DNA of 64,000 bases from an uncultured Clostridia bacterium (GCA_934454145.1 CAKSFT010000003.1:1-64000); one strand, 5' to 3'. Shown: positions 15,661 to 25,796, counted from the stretch's first letter. The notes: generated by a model not told the origin, from the sequence alone. Program-made: numbers and translations.

Positions 15661-17991
15661 TCACTTCTTAAAAAATTCTGCCGCAATGTGTGCGGTTTCG
15701 GCGGCGTCGCGTGCATAAAAATCCGCCCCAACCATTTTGGCGTATTGTTGTGTCAGCACGGCACCGCCGACAATGATTTTACAGTCAATTTTTTGTTTTC
15801 GCAAAAGCTTTATTGTTTCTTCCATATATTTCAAAGTCGTTGTCATAAGCGCACTCAAGCCGACAAGGCGTATTCCGCGCTTTTTTGTGGTGTCACATAT
15901 AAGTTCCGGTTCGACATCTTTGCCGAGGTCAACAACATCGTACCCATAGTTTTCCAAAAGCATTTTTACAATATTTTTGCCTATGTCATGTATATCGCCC
16001 TTGACGGTTGCAAGAAGTATGGTATTGCCGCTTTTCGGCGATTCGCCCGGCAGACTGCGTATTACGTCAAAGCCGAGTTTTACCGTTTCTGCTGACGTCA
16101 TAAGTTGGGGAAGGAATATTTCCCCTTTTTCAAACCGTTCTCCCACGATGTCCAGAGCAGGGATAAAATTCATGTTTATTGCGTCCATGGCATCGCCGTT
16201 TTGCAGAAATTCTTTGACAAGCCCCTGTATCAGGTCTTTTCTCCCTTTGATTATTGCGTCGGAGATACTCATTTTTTCTGTTTCTGCAGATGTGCTTGGT
16301 GCTGTAGCGGCATATTTTTCAATATACTTGGCAGAGCCTTTGTCCTCCGCGTTGAGAACTCTGAAAGCAGAAACAGTTTTTGCATATTCGCCGGACATAG
16401 GATTCAATATCGGCATGTCAAGCCCGGCACCGAATGCCGCCGCAAGGAAGGTGCTGTTGATGATGTCGCGCGCCGGCAGACCGAAAGAAACATTGCTGAC
16501 GCCCAAAACGGTTTTGACTCCGAGTCTGCTTTTTACAATTGAAATGGCGCGGATTGTTTCCAGGACGTTTTCCTGGTTTGTGGAAGCGGACAGAACAAGA
16601 CAATCCACAAGAATATCGTTTTTGGATATACCGTATTCTTGTGCGGTGCGGACAATCTTTTCCGCTATCTTAAAGCGTTCTTCTGCGCAGTCGGGGATTC
16701 CGCTTTCATCAAGTGTAAGTGCAACGACTGCAGCGCCATATTTTTTTGCAATGGGGAAGATTGACGCCATGCTTTCTTCCTTTCCGTTCACGGAATTTAT
16801 AATCGGCCTGCCGTTATAAATTCTTATTGCCTTTTCTATTGCAGAGGGGTCTGTACTGTCGAGCTGTAAAGGCAAAGAACTTACCGCTTGCAATTCCGAA
16901 ACAAGCTCGCAAAGCGTTTCGGTTTCGTTGATTTCGGGGAGACCGGCGTTTACATCAAGAATATCAGCCCCGTGTTCTTCCTGCATTATTGCCTCGGAAA
17001 TAATGTATTCGTGATTATGGGTACGCAATGCCTCTTTTATTTTTTTCTTGCCGGTAGGATTTATGCGCTCTCCGATTATCGCAATGTTTTTGTCGAGAAT
17101 TACGCTTTTGGTTCCGCTTGTAAAAGCTGTGAAGGCTTTTTCCTTAACACGTTTTGGCAATTTTTGTGCAAGTGAGGCTTTTATGGACGAAATATATTCC
17201 GGTGTTGTGCCACAGCAGCCGCCGACGATTGTGACGCCCATGTCAACCATTTGCATAAGCAAAGCTGTATATTCCGGTGCCTTTACAGGGAAAACTGTTT
17301 CTCCGTCACAGACCTCCGGGAGCCCGGCATTTGCCTGTACAATCACGGGCCTCGAAGAATATTTTATAATTTCCGCAACAATATTTTTCAGTTCTGCGGG
17401 GCCGAGGGAACAGTTTACGCCGACTGCGTCAACCCCCAGAGAACAAAGTACGATTGTTGCGGTTTTCGGGTCTGTGCCCAGGAATGTTCTGCCGTTGTCG
17501 GTGTATGTCATTGTTGTAAAGACAGGGAGTGTAGAATTTTCTTTGGCGGCAAGAACTGCGGCTTTTGTTTCAAGCAAATCTGACATTGTTTCTATTATAA
17601 TCAGGTCAGCGTCTTTGCCGGCAAGTATTTGTTCTTTGAATATATCGTACGCTTCGTCAAAGGTCATGGTGCCTATAGGTTTTAGCAGTGCTCCTATGGG
17701 ACCGATGTCAAGTGCGGTATATTTTGCACCGGACTGTTTGGCAATCCTCACCCCGGATTCTATGACCCGGCGCGTAAGAGAGGAATCCTTAAGCTTTCTT
17801 CTGTTTGCGCCAAAGGTGTTTGCGGTGATGATGTCTGCACCGGCTTTTACATATTTTTTGTGAATTTCCAATATTGTTTCGGGGGAGGAAAGATTAAGCA
17901 TTTCGGGCAGTTCTCCGGGCTTAAGCCCCGATTTTTGCAGCATGGTGCCCATTGCTCCGTCAAATATCAAAAAATCTGAATAATCAATCAC
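15661..17991 (-). CDS. metH: cobalamin-dependent methionine synthase, catalytic part (no activation domain)
   Basis: The 776-residue enzyme transfers the methyl group of methyl-tetrahydrofolate to homocysteine through cobalamin in the cytosol. Domains in order: homocysteine-binding barrel (1-~290, zinc cysteines in GVNCSLGP and GGCCGTT near 258), pterin-binding barrel (~300-570, starting IIGERINPTGKKK), helical cap (~580-645), and B12 domain (~650-776) with the cobalamin-ligand histidine in GDIHDIGKN near 667. The usual C-terminal AdoMet reactivation domain is absent and is encoded by the gene just upstream. Starts at a GTG overlapping that gene's stop by 8 bases. Confidence 0.93.
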   Translation of the reverse strand: MIDYSDFLIFDGAMGTMLQKSGLKPGELPEMLNLSSPETILEIHKKYVKAGADIITANTFGANRRKLKDSSLTRRVIESGVRIAKQSGAKYTALDIGPIGALLKPIGTMTFDEAYDIFKEQILAGKDADLIIIETMSDLLETKAAVLAAKENSTLPVFTTMTYTDNGRTFLGTDPKTATIVLCSLGVDAVGVNCSLGPAELKNIVAEIIKYSSRPVIVQANAGLPEVCDGETVFPVKAPEYTALLMQMVDMGVTIVGGCCGTTPEYISSIKASLAQKLPKRVKEKAFTAFTSGTKSVILDKNIAIIGERINPTGKKKIKEALRTHNHEYIISEAIMQEEHGADILDVNAGLPEINETETLCELVSELQAVSSLPLQLDSTDPSAIEKAIRIYNGRPIINSVNGKEESMASIFPIAKKYGAAVVALTLDESGIPDCAEERFKIAEKIVRTAQEYGISKNDILVDCLVLSASTNQENVLETIRAISIVKSRLGVKTVLGVSNVSFGLPARDIINSTFLAAAFGAGLDMPILNPMSGEYAKTVSAFRVLNAEDKGSAKYIEKYAATAPSTSAETEKMSISDAIIKGRKDLIQGLVKEFLQNGDAMDAINMNFIPALDIVGERFEKGEIFLPQLMTSAETVKLGFDVIRSLPGESPKSGNTILLATVKGDIHDIGKNIVKMLLENYGYDVVDLGKDVEPELICDTTKKRGIRLVGLSALMTTTLKYMEETIKLLRKQKIDCKIIVGGAVLTQQYAKMVGADFYARDAAETAHIAAEFFKK

Positions 17992-18649
17992 AGGAAAAAC
18001 CGTCCTTTCTCATCTTGCAGGAATCGCGCATTTGGCATGCCACGCATTTTGAACGCGGTTTTTCCTGCGGTGTGTCAAAAATTCCGATAAAAGCCGTTAT
18101 GCTTTTGCGGGGGATAAGTATATTGTTTTCGGTCACGGTAAGCCCGATTTTTCTGGGGCAATCCAATGCCTTTGTTATATCTTGCTGCAATGTTATCGGC
18201 AAATCACCGTAGCCGGGGCTGTAGCGGAACTTTGAAAACAGTCCGGCGTCGTGATATGGCTTTAGTATATCGGATTCTGTACGGTCTGCTGCCGCTTCGA
18301 TAAAAGCCGTGCCGGCTGAATCAAAGATGACGGCTTTTGTCATGCTTTGCGGCTGTTTTCTCATGAGTTCCGCATCAAAAACCGCCCCGAGGGTACATGC
18401 AAAGGTTATGCACTTTACGGCGCCTTTGAGGTGATTCTGTATATCTGTGCCCTGCAAGACAATGTCAATATCACGCAGAAACACAGCATTTTCCTCGAAT
18501 ACGACATCAGAAACAGCATATGTATGTAAAGGTGTAAACATAGACACTTCTTTGATTGTTTCATCAATCAAAGAAGTGATTTCGGGAGATATTTTTTGAC
18601 CGCTATATCCAAGATAGCGCAAAATTTCGGTTTTGATTGCGGAATACAT
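17984..18649 (-). CDS. stand-alone MetH activation domain
   Basis: This 221-residue protein matches the reactivation domain of methionine synthase: EVSMFTPLHTYAVSDV near the start, an AdoMet-binding YSPGYGDLPITLQ motif near 165, and the TENNILIPRKSITAFIGI segment. It should bind AdoMet and remethylate cobalamin oxidised on MetH. It ends with a cysteine cluster (C-x2-C-x5-C and CxD), as in stand-alone Clostridial forms. Its stop overlaps the metH start and its start lies 3 bases after metF, so all three are co-translated. Confidence 0.87.
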   Translation of the reverse strand: MYSAIKTEILRYLGYSGQKISPEITSLIDETIKEVSMFTPLHTYAVSDVVFEENAVFLRDIDIVLQGTDIQNHLKGAVKCITFACTLGAVFDAELMRKQPQSMTKAVIFDSAGTAFIEAAADRTESDILKPYHDAGLFSKFRYSPGYGDLPITLQQDITKALDCPRKIGLTVTENNILIPRKSITAFIGIFDTPQEKPRSKCVACQMRDSCKMRKDGFSCD

Positions 18650-18652
18650 TTA

Positions 18653-19501
18653 TTATCTGCTCCTTATGCGCTCTGTGTGATAGCGTGCAATGTCGGGGTG
18701 GTTCATGGTGTATATGTGTATCCCGTCACTGCCGTTTTCCAGCAATTCCAGGGCCTGGTTTGCGGCATATTCAATGCCTGCTTTGCGCAAATCCGCGGCA
18801 TTGCCGGAATATTTGTTTAAAAGTCTGATTATTGCAGAAGGCAGTGACGCGCCGCACATAAAAATCATGCGTGAAATCTGTGATTGACTAAGGATTGGCA
18901 TAATCCCGGGTATAATCGGCTTTGTGACGCCGATTTTTCTTGCATAGTCCAAAAACTTGTAAAAGTAGGTGTTGTCAAAGAAAAGCTGACTCATAAAGAA
19001 ATCTGCGCCCAAAACTTCTTTTGTTTTCATATAATTCCAATCTTTTTCGGGGGTTTCACAGGCTATGTGTCCCTCCGGATAGCAGGCGGCGCCTATGCAG
19101 AAATCTTTCTCTTTCAGAATGGGGATAAGGTCTGATGCATATGAAAATTCCGAGTGAGTACCCTCAATTGAATCACCTCTTAGGGCAAGAATGTTTTCAA
19201 TGCCCTCACTTTTTAGTTTTTCGGACATAGATTCAATTTCGGAAATGTCGGAATTTGCACAGGTGAGGTGCGCGACGGCATTTATTCCGTAAGTGTTTTG
19301 TACAAGGGAGGCAACGGTTGCGGTTCTGTCGCTGTTGCCGCTGCCGCCGGCCGAGTATGTCACACTTATGAAATCGGGGTTCAGCGACTTCATTTGCGAG
19401 AGAATGTCAGACAGTTCCCTTATGCTGAGATAGCCCTTTGGGGGGAATATCTCAAAGGAAACAGGTTGTTTTGTTGATTTGTATATTTCCGAAACCTTCA
19501 T
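18653..19501 (-). CDS. metF: methylenetetrahydrofolate reductase
   Basis: The 282-residue flavoprotein reduces 5,10-methylene-tetrahydrofolate to the 5-methyl form used by MetH next door. Family marks are VSFEIFPPKG at residues 14-23, ISVTYSAGGS, LALRGD, and GAACYPEGH near 135. The length is normal for bacterial MetF. The AAGGA ribosome binding site lies inside the 3' end of the clpE-like gene, only 4 bases separating the coding regions. Confidence 0.92.
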   Translation of the reverse strand: MKVSEIYKSTKQPVSFEIFPPKGYLSIRELSDILSQMKSLNPDFISVTYSAGGSGNSDRTATVASLVQNTYGINAVAHLTCANSDISEIESMSEKLKSEGIENILALRGDSIEGTHSEFSYASDLIPILKEKDFCIGAACYPEGHIACETPEKDWNYMKTKEVLGADFFMSQLFFDNTYFYKFLDYARKIGVTKPIIPGIMPILSQSQISRMIFMCGASLPSAIIRLLNKYSGNAADLRKAGIEYAANQALELLENGSDGIHIYTMNHPDIARYHTERIRSR

Positions 19502-19505
19502 ATTC

Positions 19506-21839
19506 TCAGTCCTTTATCTGCAAATTTATTGTGGTTAAATCCAACTCGCGCCCGTCGGGGGAAGAAACGGAAACAGTGCTGTTGTCCTTCAGTTCACCCG
19601 AAAGCGAAAGCTTTGCAAGTTTATCTTCAAGCAGTGTCTGAATTGCACGTTTAAGCGGTCTTGCGCCGTATTTTGCATCATATCCTTTTGTGAGGATAGC
19701 CTCTTTTGCGGAATTGTCAATGGTGAGGGTAATATTCCTCTGCATAAGTTTCTCGGTGATGTCTTTAAGCATCAAATCTATGATTTTTCTCAAATCGTCC
19801 TTTGTGAGAGGTTTAAAGCTTACAATTTCATCGATTCTGTTTAAAAATTCAGGTCGAAAATGTGATTTCAAGCTTTTTTCGACATTGTCGGCAAGTGTCA
19901 CACTGTCGTCTGCACCAAATCCCAATGCGTTTGACTTAAATTCCGAGCCGGCATTGGTTGTCATGATGATGATAGTGTTTTCAAAGTTAACGACTTTGCC
20001 GTGACTGTCCGAAACACGCCCGTCGTCCAGAATCTGCAAAAAGAGGTTGAAGACCTCGGGGTGTGCTTTTTCGATTTCGTCAAGCAGAATTACTGAATAC
20101 GGTTTTCTTCTCACCTTTTCTGTGAGGAGTCCGGCGTCGTCATAGCCCACGTATCCCGGGGGCGAACCGATAAGCTTGGAGACGGAGTGTTTTTCCATAT
20201 ATTCCGACATATCAAAGCGTATAAGCGCATCTTCACTGTCAAACATAACTTCCGCTATGGTTTTTACAAGTTCTGTTTTGCCGACGCCTGTCGGACCGGC
20301 AAAAATAAAGGATACGGGGCGTTTTTTTACTGAAATATCGGCGCGGCCGCGGCGTATTGCGCGTGAAACCGCGGTGACGGCGTCCTCCTGACCGATTACG
20401 CGCATGTGTATGCGTTCTTCAAGCTTCAAAAGCTTGGTCGATTCGTCCTCTGTCAGTCTGTGCACCGGTATTTTTGTCCAGCCTTCTATGACGGCGGCGA
20501 TGTCGTCAAAAGTAATTTCGGAATTTTTTGACTTTTCTTCTTCAATGCCCAGTTGTTCGTTCAGACGGATTCTTTCCGCCTTGAGCTCAGCTACTGTTGC
20601 ATAGTCCTCATTTGCGGCGGCGTCGTTTGATTGCATGTCAATGTCGGCAAGCTTGTTTTTTATCACGGTGACATTATACAGTGCGGTATTTTTCAGGTTA
20701 ACTCTCGAGCCTGCCTCGTCTATCACGTCTATTGCCTTGTCGGGGAGAAACCGATCCGTTATATATCTTTCGGAAAGCTTTACCGCATCTTCAATGACCT
20801 TGTCGGAAATCTTGACACAATGGTAGTTTTCATAATAATCCCTTATGCCTTTTAAGATTTCTATGCTTTCGGCAATGCTCGGTTCGTCGACAAGAACCGG
20901 CTGGAATCGGCGCTCGAGTGCACTGTCCTTTTCGATGTATTTTCTGTATTCCGCAAGAGTTGTCGCCCCGATTATCTGTATTTCGCCTCTTGCAAGCGCC
21001 GGCTTCAGAATGTTTGCGGCGCTCATTGCGCCCTCAGCGTCGCCCGCAGCGACAATGTTGTGGATTTCGTCTATGACAAGAATCACATTCCCGGTGTCGC
21101 TTGCCTCGGTGAGCAGATTTTTCAGACGTGCCTCAAACTGACCGCGGAACTGTGTCCCGGCGACAAGTGCGGCAAAATCAAGAAGGTACAGCTGATATCC
21201 CAAAAGCTTTGGCGGAACGTTTTTTTCATAAATTCTGCACGCAAGCCCTTCTGCTATTGCGGTTTTGCCGACGCCCGGCTCGCCCAGAATGACGGGATTG
21301 TTTTTGGAACGTCTGTTCAGAATCTGAATAACACGTTCAATTTCGTCGTTGCGGTTTATGACACGGTCAACCTTGCCTGTGGCTGCCTTTTCGGTGAGAT
21401 TTGTCCCATAGGTGTCAAGCATTGATTTTTTTTTGGATTTTTTCTTTTCGCGTGCGGCGGTTGTCTGCTCTTTTGCGTTGTTTTTTTCGCCGTCTTTTTC
21501 GGATTTTTTAAACATGTTTGACAAAAAGCCCAGCGGAGCAGTCGCGGCACCGCCTTCATCTGCATCGCCGCCGCTCATCTGTTCAAGCATTTCCTGCATC
21601 TCTTCTGGGGAGGAAACGTCTTGCATGTTGTTCATAAAATCGGACATTTCACTGTTAAGATTCTCAATGTCTTCGTCATTGATGCCCAATTGCTCCATCA
21701 TATTGTTCAGCGGTGCAATGCCCATCTGCTTTGCACAGGAAAGACAAAGCCCCTGGTTAGTGGTTTTGTCACCCTCCATTTTTGTAATAAAAATCACGGC
21801 GGGATTAACTCCGCAGCGTGAACACATTGTTAAATTCAT
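19506..21839 (-). CDS. clpE: ClpE-type AAA+ unfoldase
   Basis: The 777-residue protein begins with a zinc-finger-like CxxC ... CxxC (MCSRC at 5-8 and LCLSC near 32-35), as in ClpE rather than ClpC. A low-complexity linker (~60-145) precedes AAA domain 1 (Walker A GEPGVGKTA near 186), a short coiled linker with an UVR-like segment, and AAA domain 2 (Walker A GPTGVGKTE near 516), followed by the D2-small domain. Such ATPases unfold proteins for ClpP. First gene of an operon with metF and split metH. I do not see CtsR-type operators in the 270 bases upstream; a TATAAT (21923-21918) is present without a good -35. Confidence 0.87.
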   Translation of the reverse strand: MNLTMCSRCGVNPAVIFITKMEGDKTTNQGLCLSCAKQMGIAPLNNMMEQLGINDEDIENLNSEMSDFMNNMQDVSSPEEMQEMLEQMSGGDADEGGAATAPLGFLSNMFKKSEKDGEKNNAKEQTTAAREKKKSKKKSMLDTYGTNLTEKAATGKVDRVINRNDEIERVIQILNRRSKNNPVILGEPGVGKTAIAEGLACRIYEKNVPPKLLGYQLYLLDFAALVAGTQFRGQFEARLKNLLTEASDTGNVILVIDEIHNIVAAGDAEGAMSAANILKPALARGEIQIIGATTLAEYRKYIEKDSALERRFQPVLVDEPSIAESIEILKGIRDYYENYHCVKISDKVIEDAVKLSERYITDRFLPDKAIDVIDEAGSRVNLKNTALYNVTVIKNKLADIDMQSNDAAANEDYATVAELKAERIRLNEQLGIEEEKSKNSEITFDDIAAVIEGWTKIPVHRLTEDESTKLLKLEERIHMRVIGQEDAVTAVSRAIRRGRADISVKKRPVSFIFAGPTGVGKTELVKTIAEVMFDSEDALIRFDMSEYMEKHSVSKLIGSPPGYVGYDDAGLLTEKVRRKPYSVILLDEIEKAHPEVFNLFLQILDDGRVSDSHGKVVNFENTIIIMTTNAGSEFKSNALGFGADDSVTLADNVEKSLKSHFRPEFLNRIDEIVSFKPLTKDDLRKIIDLMLKDITEKLMQRNITLTIDNSAKEAILTKGYDAKYGARPLKRAIQTLLEDKLAKLSLSGELKDNSTVSVSSPDGRELDLTTINLQIKD

Positions 21840-22057
21840 TTAATCGTACTCCTTTATTTGTTAAGAAAACATCAATAACTGTTGCGGCTTTTCAGCCATG
21901 GATTCCATTCTCAGAACATTATAACACAGGTGTACCGATAAAGGAAGTCTTTTTTTGTTTTATTTACAATCTGTTAATTATTTGATATGTTGCGGAAGGA
22001 TTTTATATAAAAATTAAACAGTCATAGCGAAAAAAAAGTCCAAAACGCCCCTAAAAG

Positions 22058-22086
22058 TTGACATGAGTTTTTTGATATGATATACT
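22058..22086 (+). promoter_or_regulatory. sigma-A promoter of the beta-helix gene
   Basis: TTGACA (22058-22063), a 17-base spacer and TATACT (22081-22086) lie 30 bases before the ATG at 22116. Confidence 0.8.
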
Positions 22087-22115
22087 CAGAGAAAAATACC
22101 TGAGAGGAAATTATT

Positions 22116-23948
22116 ATGGAAATCATTGTGAAAAACGGCGACAGCCTTGAAAAAGCCATAGATAAAGCAAACAGCTGTGACGGCCCTGTTTTGGTGAAAA
22201 TTCAAAAGGGAAATTATGAAGTGCATAAAACCCTGGAAATCAAGCACGGATGTATATCGGTGGAGGGAGAGAAAGGCACAAACATATACGGAAGCAAAAG
22301 AATATCCCTAGAGGGAATGCCGGCTGACGGGAATATTGTCACGGTTGATTTGAAAAAATGCGGAATAACCGACACGGGAAAATTTGGAGAAGGTCCTTTT
22401 GAAGATTTTTGGAAAGTGTACGATATCCCAAAACCTCACATGACGGAATACGGACCGGGGGCGGAGCTTTTTTATGAAGACAGAATCATGCCCGTTTCAA
22501 GATATCCCGAGGAGGGGTTTATGAAAATAAAAAAAGCTTTGGGGAAAAGTCCGATTTTCTTCAAAAAAGAAAAAAACGGCTCGGAGGAAGGGATTTTTAC
22601 TTCTGATGATGATTCCGTAAAATCATGGGAGGACTATAAAAACATTCTTTTAGTCGGATACTGGAATGTGGATTGGGCAACGCAGCGCCACACGATAAAA
22701 GAGATTGACAGGGAGAGCGGGGCAATAACCGTCAATGAGCCATACCATGTATTTGGCTATCGTGACGGCGCATGCTATACCGAAAAGACAGGTGGACATT
22801 TTTATGCAGTCAATGTCCGTTCGGCAGTCAAAAAGCCGGGACAATGGTGCATTGACCGCGACAATGCACTTGTCTATATATATCCCTATGAGGGACAGAA
22901 ATATTTTGACATTTCTTTGGCTGACGATGTATTTTATGCAAATGGGCAAAGGGATATAAGCGTTTCGGGGCTGAATATTTCACAATGCAGAAAATCCGGA
23001 ATATGCTTTGAAAACTGCGAAGATGTGAGAGTAGATGACACAGAAGTGAAAAATGTCGGGGCGTGGGGAATACTCGGCGAAAACTGCACAAAGATGAGTG
23101 TGGAAAATTGCAGAGTGTCCGGGACGGGCGGCGGCGGAATTGCTGTCGGCGGCGGCTGCCGGGACGCGCTTTCTCCCTCCGGGAACCTCATAAAAAAGTG
23201 TACGGTGCACGGCATTGCAAGGTGGCACAGGACATACATGGCGGCGCTGGACATTTCGGGTGTGGGGTGCACAGTGTCGGAAAATTATATATATGACGTG
23301 CCGCATTTTGGGATAGTTTTTGCCGGAAACAATCATGTGATTGAAAAAAATGAAATCAGCAACGCATGTTATGAGTCAAATGATGCAGGTGCAATCTACA
23401 GCGGAAGAAATTGGACATTCAGAGGCAATATTATAAGGTATAATTATCTGCATGATTTGAGAGGACATGAGAACAAAGGCTGTGCAGGGGTATACTTTGA
23501 TGACCTGATGTCAAGTGCAGAGGTCTATGGGAATATTTTTGCCAATATCCCGTATATAGCGCTTCTTTTGGGGGGAGGCAGAGATTTTGATATATATGAT
23601 AATACTTTTTATAACTGCAAGATGGCAGTTATGTATGACAAGCGCGGCGTGATGTGGGCGTCATACAGCAACGACGGAGGAAGGCTCGGCGAACGCCTGA
23701 AAGAAGTGGATTACAAATCCGACACATGGAAAAATGCCTATCCGAAACTCTATACAATAAAAGAAAATGATATGCTGATGCCGATAGGAAACAAAATCAG
23801 AAACAACACGATAATCGGCGGTGACGGATTTGCTTTGCAGACTGCGGATTTGTCGGATATTACCCAAATTGAAGGGAATACTTTTGTACACTCCGACGCA
23901 GAAAAACATGAAATAAATCATGTCGATTGGTTCTATATTGACGAATAA
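22116..23948 (+). CDS. right-handed parallel beta-helix protein, no signal peptide
   Basis: This 610-residue protein starts directly with a beta-rich domain (MEIIVKNGDSLEKAIDKAN), with no signal peptide or anchor, so it is predicted cytosolic. Residues ~280-530 show beta-helix repeats rich in N and G (ISQCRKSGICFENCEDVRVDDTEV and the like), including DAGAIYSGRNW, GVYFDD and LGGGRD. The same motif set occurs in the gene at 51862 and in the broken gene at 46070. The fold is typical of polysaccharide lyases, epimerases and glycoside hydrolases (a GH141-like activity is possible); the reaction cannot be fixed. It is a single gene with its own promoter and terminator. Confidence 0.8.
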   Translation: MEIIVKNGDSLEKAIDKANSCDGPVLVKIQKGNYEVHKTLEIKHGCISVEGEKGTNIYGSKRISLEGMPADGNIVTVDLKKCGITDTGKFGEGPFEDFWKVYDIPKPHMTEYGPGAELFYEDRIMPVSRYPEEGFMKIKKALGKSPIFFKKEKNGSEEGIFTSDDDSVKSWEDYKNILLVGYWNVDWATQRHTIKEIDRESGAITVNEPYHVFGYRDGACYTEKTGGHFYAVNVRSAVKKPGQWCIDRDNALVYIYPYEGQKYFDISLADDVFYANGQRDISVSGLNISQCRKSGICFENCEDVRVDDTEVKNVGAWGILGENCTKMSVENCRVSGTGGGGIAVGGGCRDALSPSGNLIKKCTVHGIARWHRTYMAALDISGVGCTVSENYIYDVPHFGIVFAGNNHVIEKNEISNACYESNDAGAIYSGRNWTFRGNIIRYNYLHDLRGHENKGCAGVYFDDLMSSAEVYGNIFANIPYIALLLGGGRDFDIYDNTFYNCKMAVMYDKRGVMWASYSNDGGRLGERLKEVDYKSDTWKNAYPKLYTIKENDMLMPIGNKIRNNTIIGGDGFALQTADLSDITQIEGNTFVHSDAEKHEINHVDWFYIDE

Positions 23949-23964
23949 TCGGCACTGGTTGGAA

Positions 23965-24002
23965 AAAATACCGCAATATACAAGTATTTGCGGTATTTTT
24001 TT
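23965..24002 (+). terminator. terminator after the beta-helix gene
   Basis: AAAATACCGCAA and TTGCGGTATTTT pair around an 11-base loop and end in a T run, 16 bases after the stop codon. Confidence 0.85.
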
Positions 24003-24010
24003 GTGAAATG

Positions 24011-24039
24011 TTGACATTTTGACAAATATATGCTATAAT
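24011..24039 (+). promoter_or_regulatory. consensus promoter of the putP-like gene
   Basis: TTGACA (24011-24016), a 17-base spacer and TATAAT (24034-24039) form a perfect sigma-A promoter. Confidence 0.9.
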
Positions 24040-24082
24040 TTTTTTATTATGAAAAAATTAAGGGTTTATTGGAGGAATGATA

Positions 24083-25648
24083 ATGTATACTGAAACATTT
24101 CAGCTTCTTGCTGCCATGATTATTTATATGGCGGCAGTTATTGTGATAGGTGTGGTGTTTGCCAAAACGGCAAACAAAAGCTCTGAGAATTATTTTCTCG
24201 GCGGACGTTCGCTGGGACCGTGGGTGACGGCGATGAGTGCCGAAGCGTCAGACATGAGCGGCTGGCTGCTTATGGGTTTGCCGGGCGTCGCATACTGGTG
24301 CGGACTGGCTGATGCGGCGTGGACGGCAATCGGCTTGCTGGTCGGCACATATCTCAACTGGCTTATTGTGTCAAAAAGACTGCGCCGCTACAGTATCCGG
24401 GCAAACAACGCAATCACATTGCCGGAGTTTTTCTCAAATCGTTTCAGGGAAAAGAATAAAGTCATCATGACATTGTCGGCTTTATTTATACTGATATTTT
24501 TCACGGTTTATGCCGCAAGCTGTTTTGTGACATGCGGAAAACTGTTTTCCACACTCTTCGGCGCGCCGTATATCGCAATGATGATTGTGGGTGCGGCATT
24601 TGTACTTATTTATACGATTCTCGGCGGATTTTTGGCAGAGAGCGCGTCGGACTTTATGCAGAGCATAGTCATGATTGTTGCGCTGGTGGTGATTGTGACG
24701 ATAAGCACGGTCAAAGCAGGGGGCTTTGGTGCTGTTATCGACAATGCAAAACAAATCCCGGGATTTTTGCAGTTTTTTGGGCTTGCGACACCGACTTTGA
24801 ATAATGCCGGAGAGCAGATTGTCGAAGCCGGCAAGCCGCTTTTCGGCGCCGCTGCCGATTATGGTTTGATAAAGGTATTCTCCATGCTTGCGTGGGGTTT
24901 GGGGTATTTTGGCATGCCGCAGGTTTTGCTGAGATTTATGGCAATAAGAAAGGAAGACGAGCTGAAACGCTCAAGAAGGATTGCCATGGTTTGGGTGACG
25001 ATTTCTCTTGCCGTTGCGGTATTCATCGGCATTGTCGGCAGACAGCTTTATCCGACACAGCATCTGACACAAACCGACGCGGAAAACATATTTATTACAC
25101 TTGCGACAAGCTCGCTGCCGCCGCTTTTGGCTGGCTTTGTGATGGCGGGCATTCTGGCGGCGACGATAAGTTCTTCGGACTCTTATCTGCTGATTGCGGC
25201 GTCCGCTTTTGCCAAGAATATATTCCAGGGCTTGTTTAAGAAGAACGCAAGTGACAAGCAAGTCATGACCGTTTCGAGAATTACACTTCTTTTGATTGCG
25301 GTTATTGCAATGGTTATTGCCCTTGATGAGAAGAGCGTTATATTCAAGATAGTTTCTTTTGCATGGGCAGGCTTTGGCGCGACATTCGGTCCGCTGATTC
25401 TGTTCTCGCTGTTCTGGAAGAGGACAAACAGAGAAGGTGCGATTGCCGGAATGGTCGGAGGGGCGGCAATGGTGTTCCTGTGGAAACTGGTGATATCAAG
25501 GCTTGGGGGGATATTTGCGATATATGAACTTCTCCCGGCGTTTATCTTCTCATCGATATGCATTGTTGTTGTGTCTTTGATGACTGCGCCGCCTTCAAAG
25601 GAAATTGAAGAAGACTTTGAGGCTGTAAAAGTCAAGTCGGAAATTTGA
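24083..25648 (+). CDS. putP: sodium/proline symporter family (SSS)
   Basis: The start at 24083 lies seven bases after GGAGG; an in-frame ATG at 24077 overlaps the ribosome binding site. The 521-residue protein has about 13 membrane helices and the PutP hallmarks: NYFLGGRSLGPWVTAMSAEASDMSGWLLMGLPG (residues ~36-68) and GILAATISSSDSYLL near 355. It should import L-proline, or a related solute, with sodium. It is a monocistronic unit. Confidence 0.87.
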   Translation: MYTETFQLLAAMIIYMAAVIVIGVVFAKTANKSSENYFLGGRSLGPWVTAMSAEASDMSGWLLMGLPGVAYWCGLADAAWTAIGLLVGTYLNWLIVSKRLRRYSIRANNAITLPEFFSNRFREKNKVIMTLSALFILIFFTVYAASCFVTCGKLFSTLFGAPYIAMMIVGAAFVLIYTILGGFLAESASDFMQSIVMIVALVVIVTISTVKAGGFGAVIDNAKQIPGFLQFFGLATPTLNNAGEQIVEAGKPLFGAAADYGLIKVFSMLAWGLGYFGMPQVLLRFMAIRKEDELKRSRRIAMVWVTISLAVAVFIGIVGRQLYPTQHLTQTDAENIFITLATSSLPPLLAGFVMAGILAATISSSDSYLLIAASAFAKNIFQGLFKKNASDKQVMTVSRITLLLIAVIAMVIALDEKSVIFKIVSFAWAGFGATFGPLILFSLFWKRTNREGAIAGMVGGAAMVFLWKLVISRLGGIFAIYELLPAFIFSSICIVVVSLMTAPPSKEIEEDFEAVKVKSEI

Positions 25649-25739
25649 TTTTTTTTGACACTCTGTGCAGTAAAATGCGGATTTTATAAGCATTTATGCT
25701 TTAAAATAACCAAAAAAACAAAAAAATCAAATAAATGTA

Positions 25740-25768
25740 TTGACAAATATATGGTATTGTGAGATAAT
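25740..25768 (+). promoter_or_regulatory. promoter of the lysine-riboswitch operon
   Basis: TTGACA (25740-25745), a 17-base spacer and GATAAT (25763-25768) lie about 30 bases before the riboswitch aptamer. Confidence 0.8.
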
Positions 25769-25796
25769 GCAATAGAATTATAAATATCATTTATTA

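Noticed and set aside
15977..17863. Long plus-strand open frames of 280 and 271 codons
   Set aside because: They lie antisense to metH in a frame kept open by its codon use; the sequences show no domain and no ribosome binding site.
21840..22057. CtsR operator or SAM riboswitch before the clpE-met operon
   Set aside because: No tandem heptad CtsR box and no SAM-aptamer core could be found; only a -10-like TATAAT is present.
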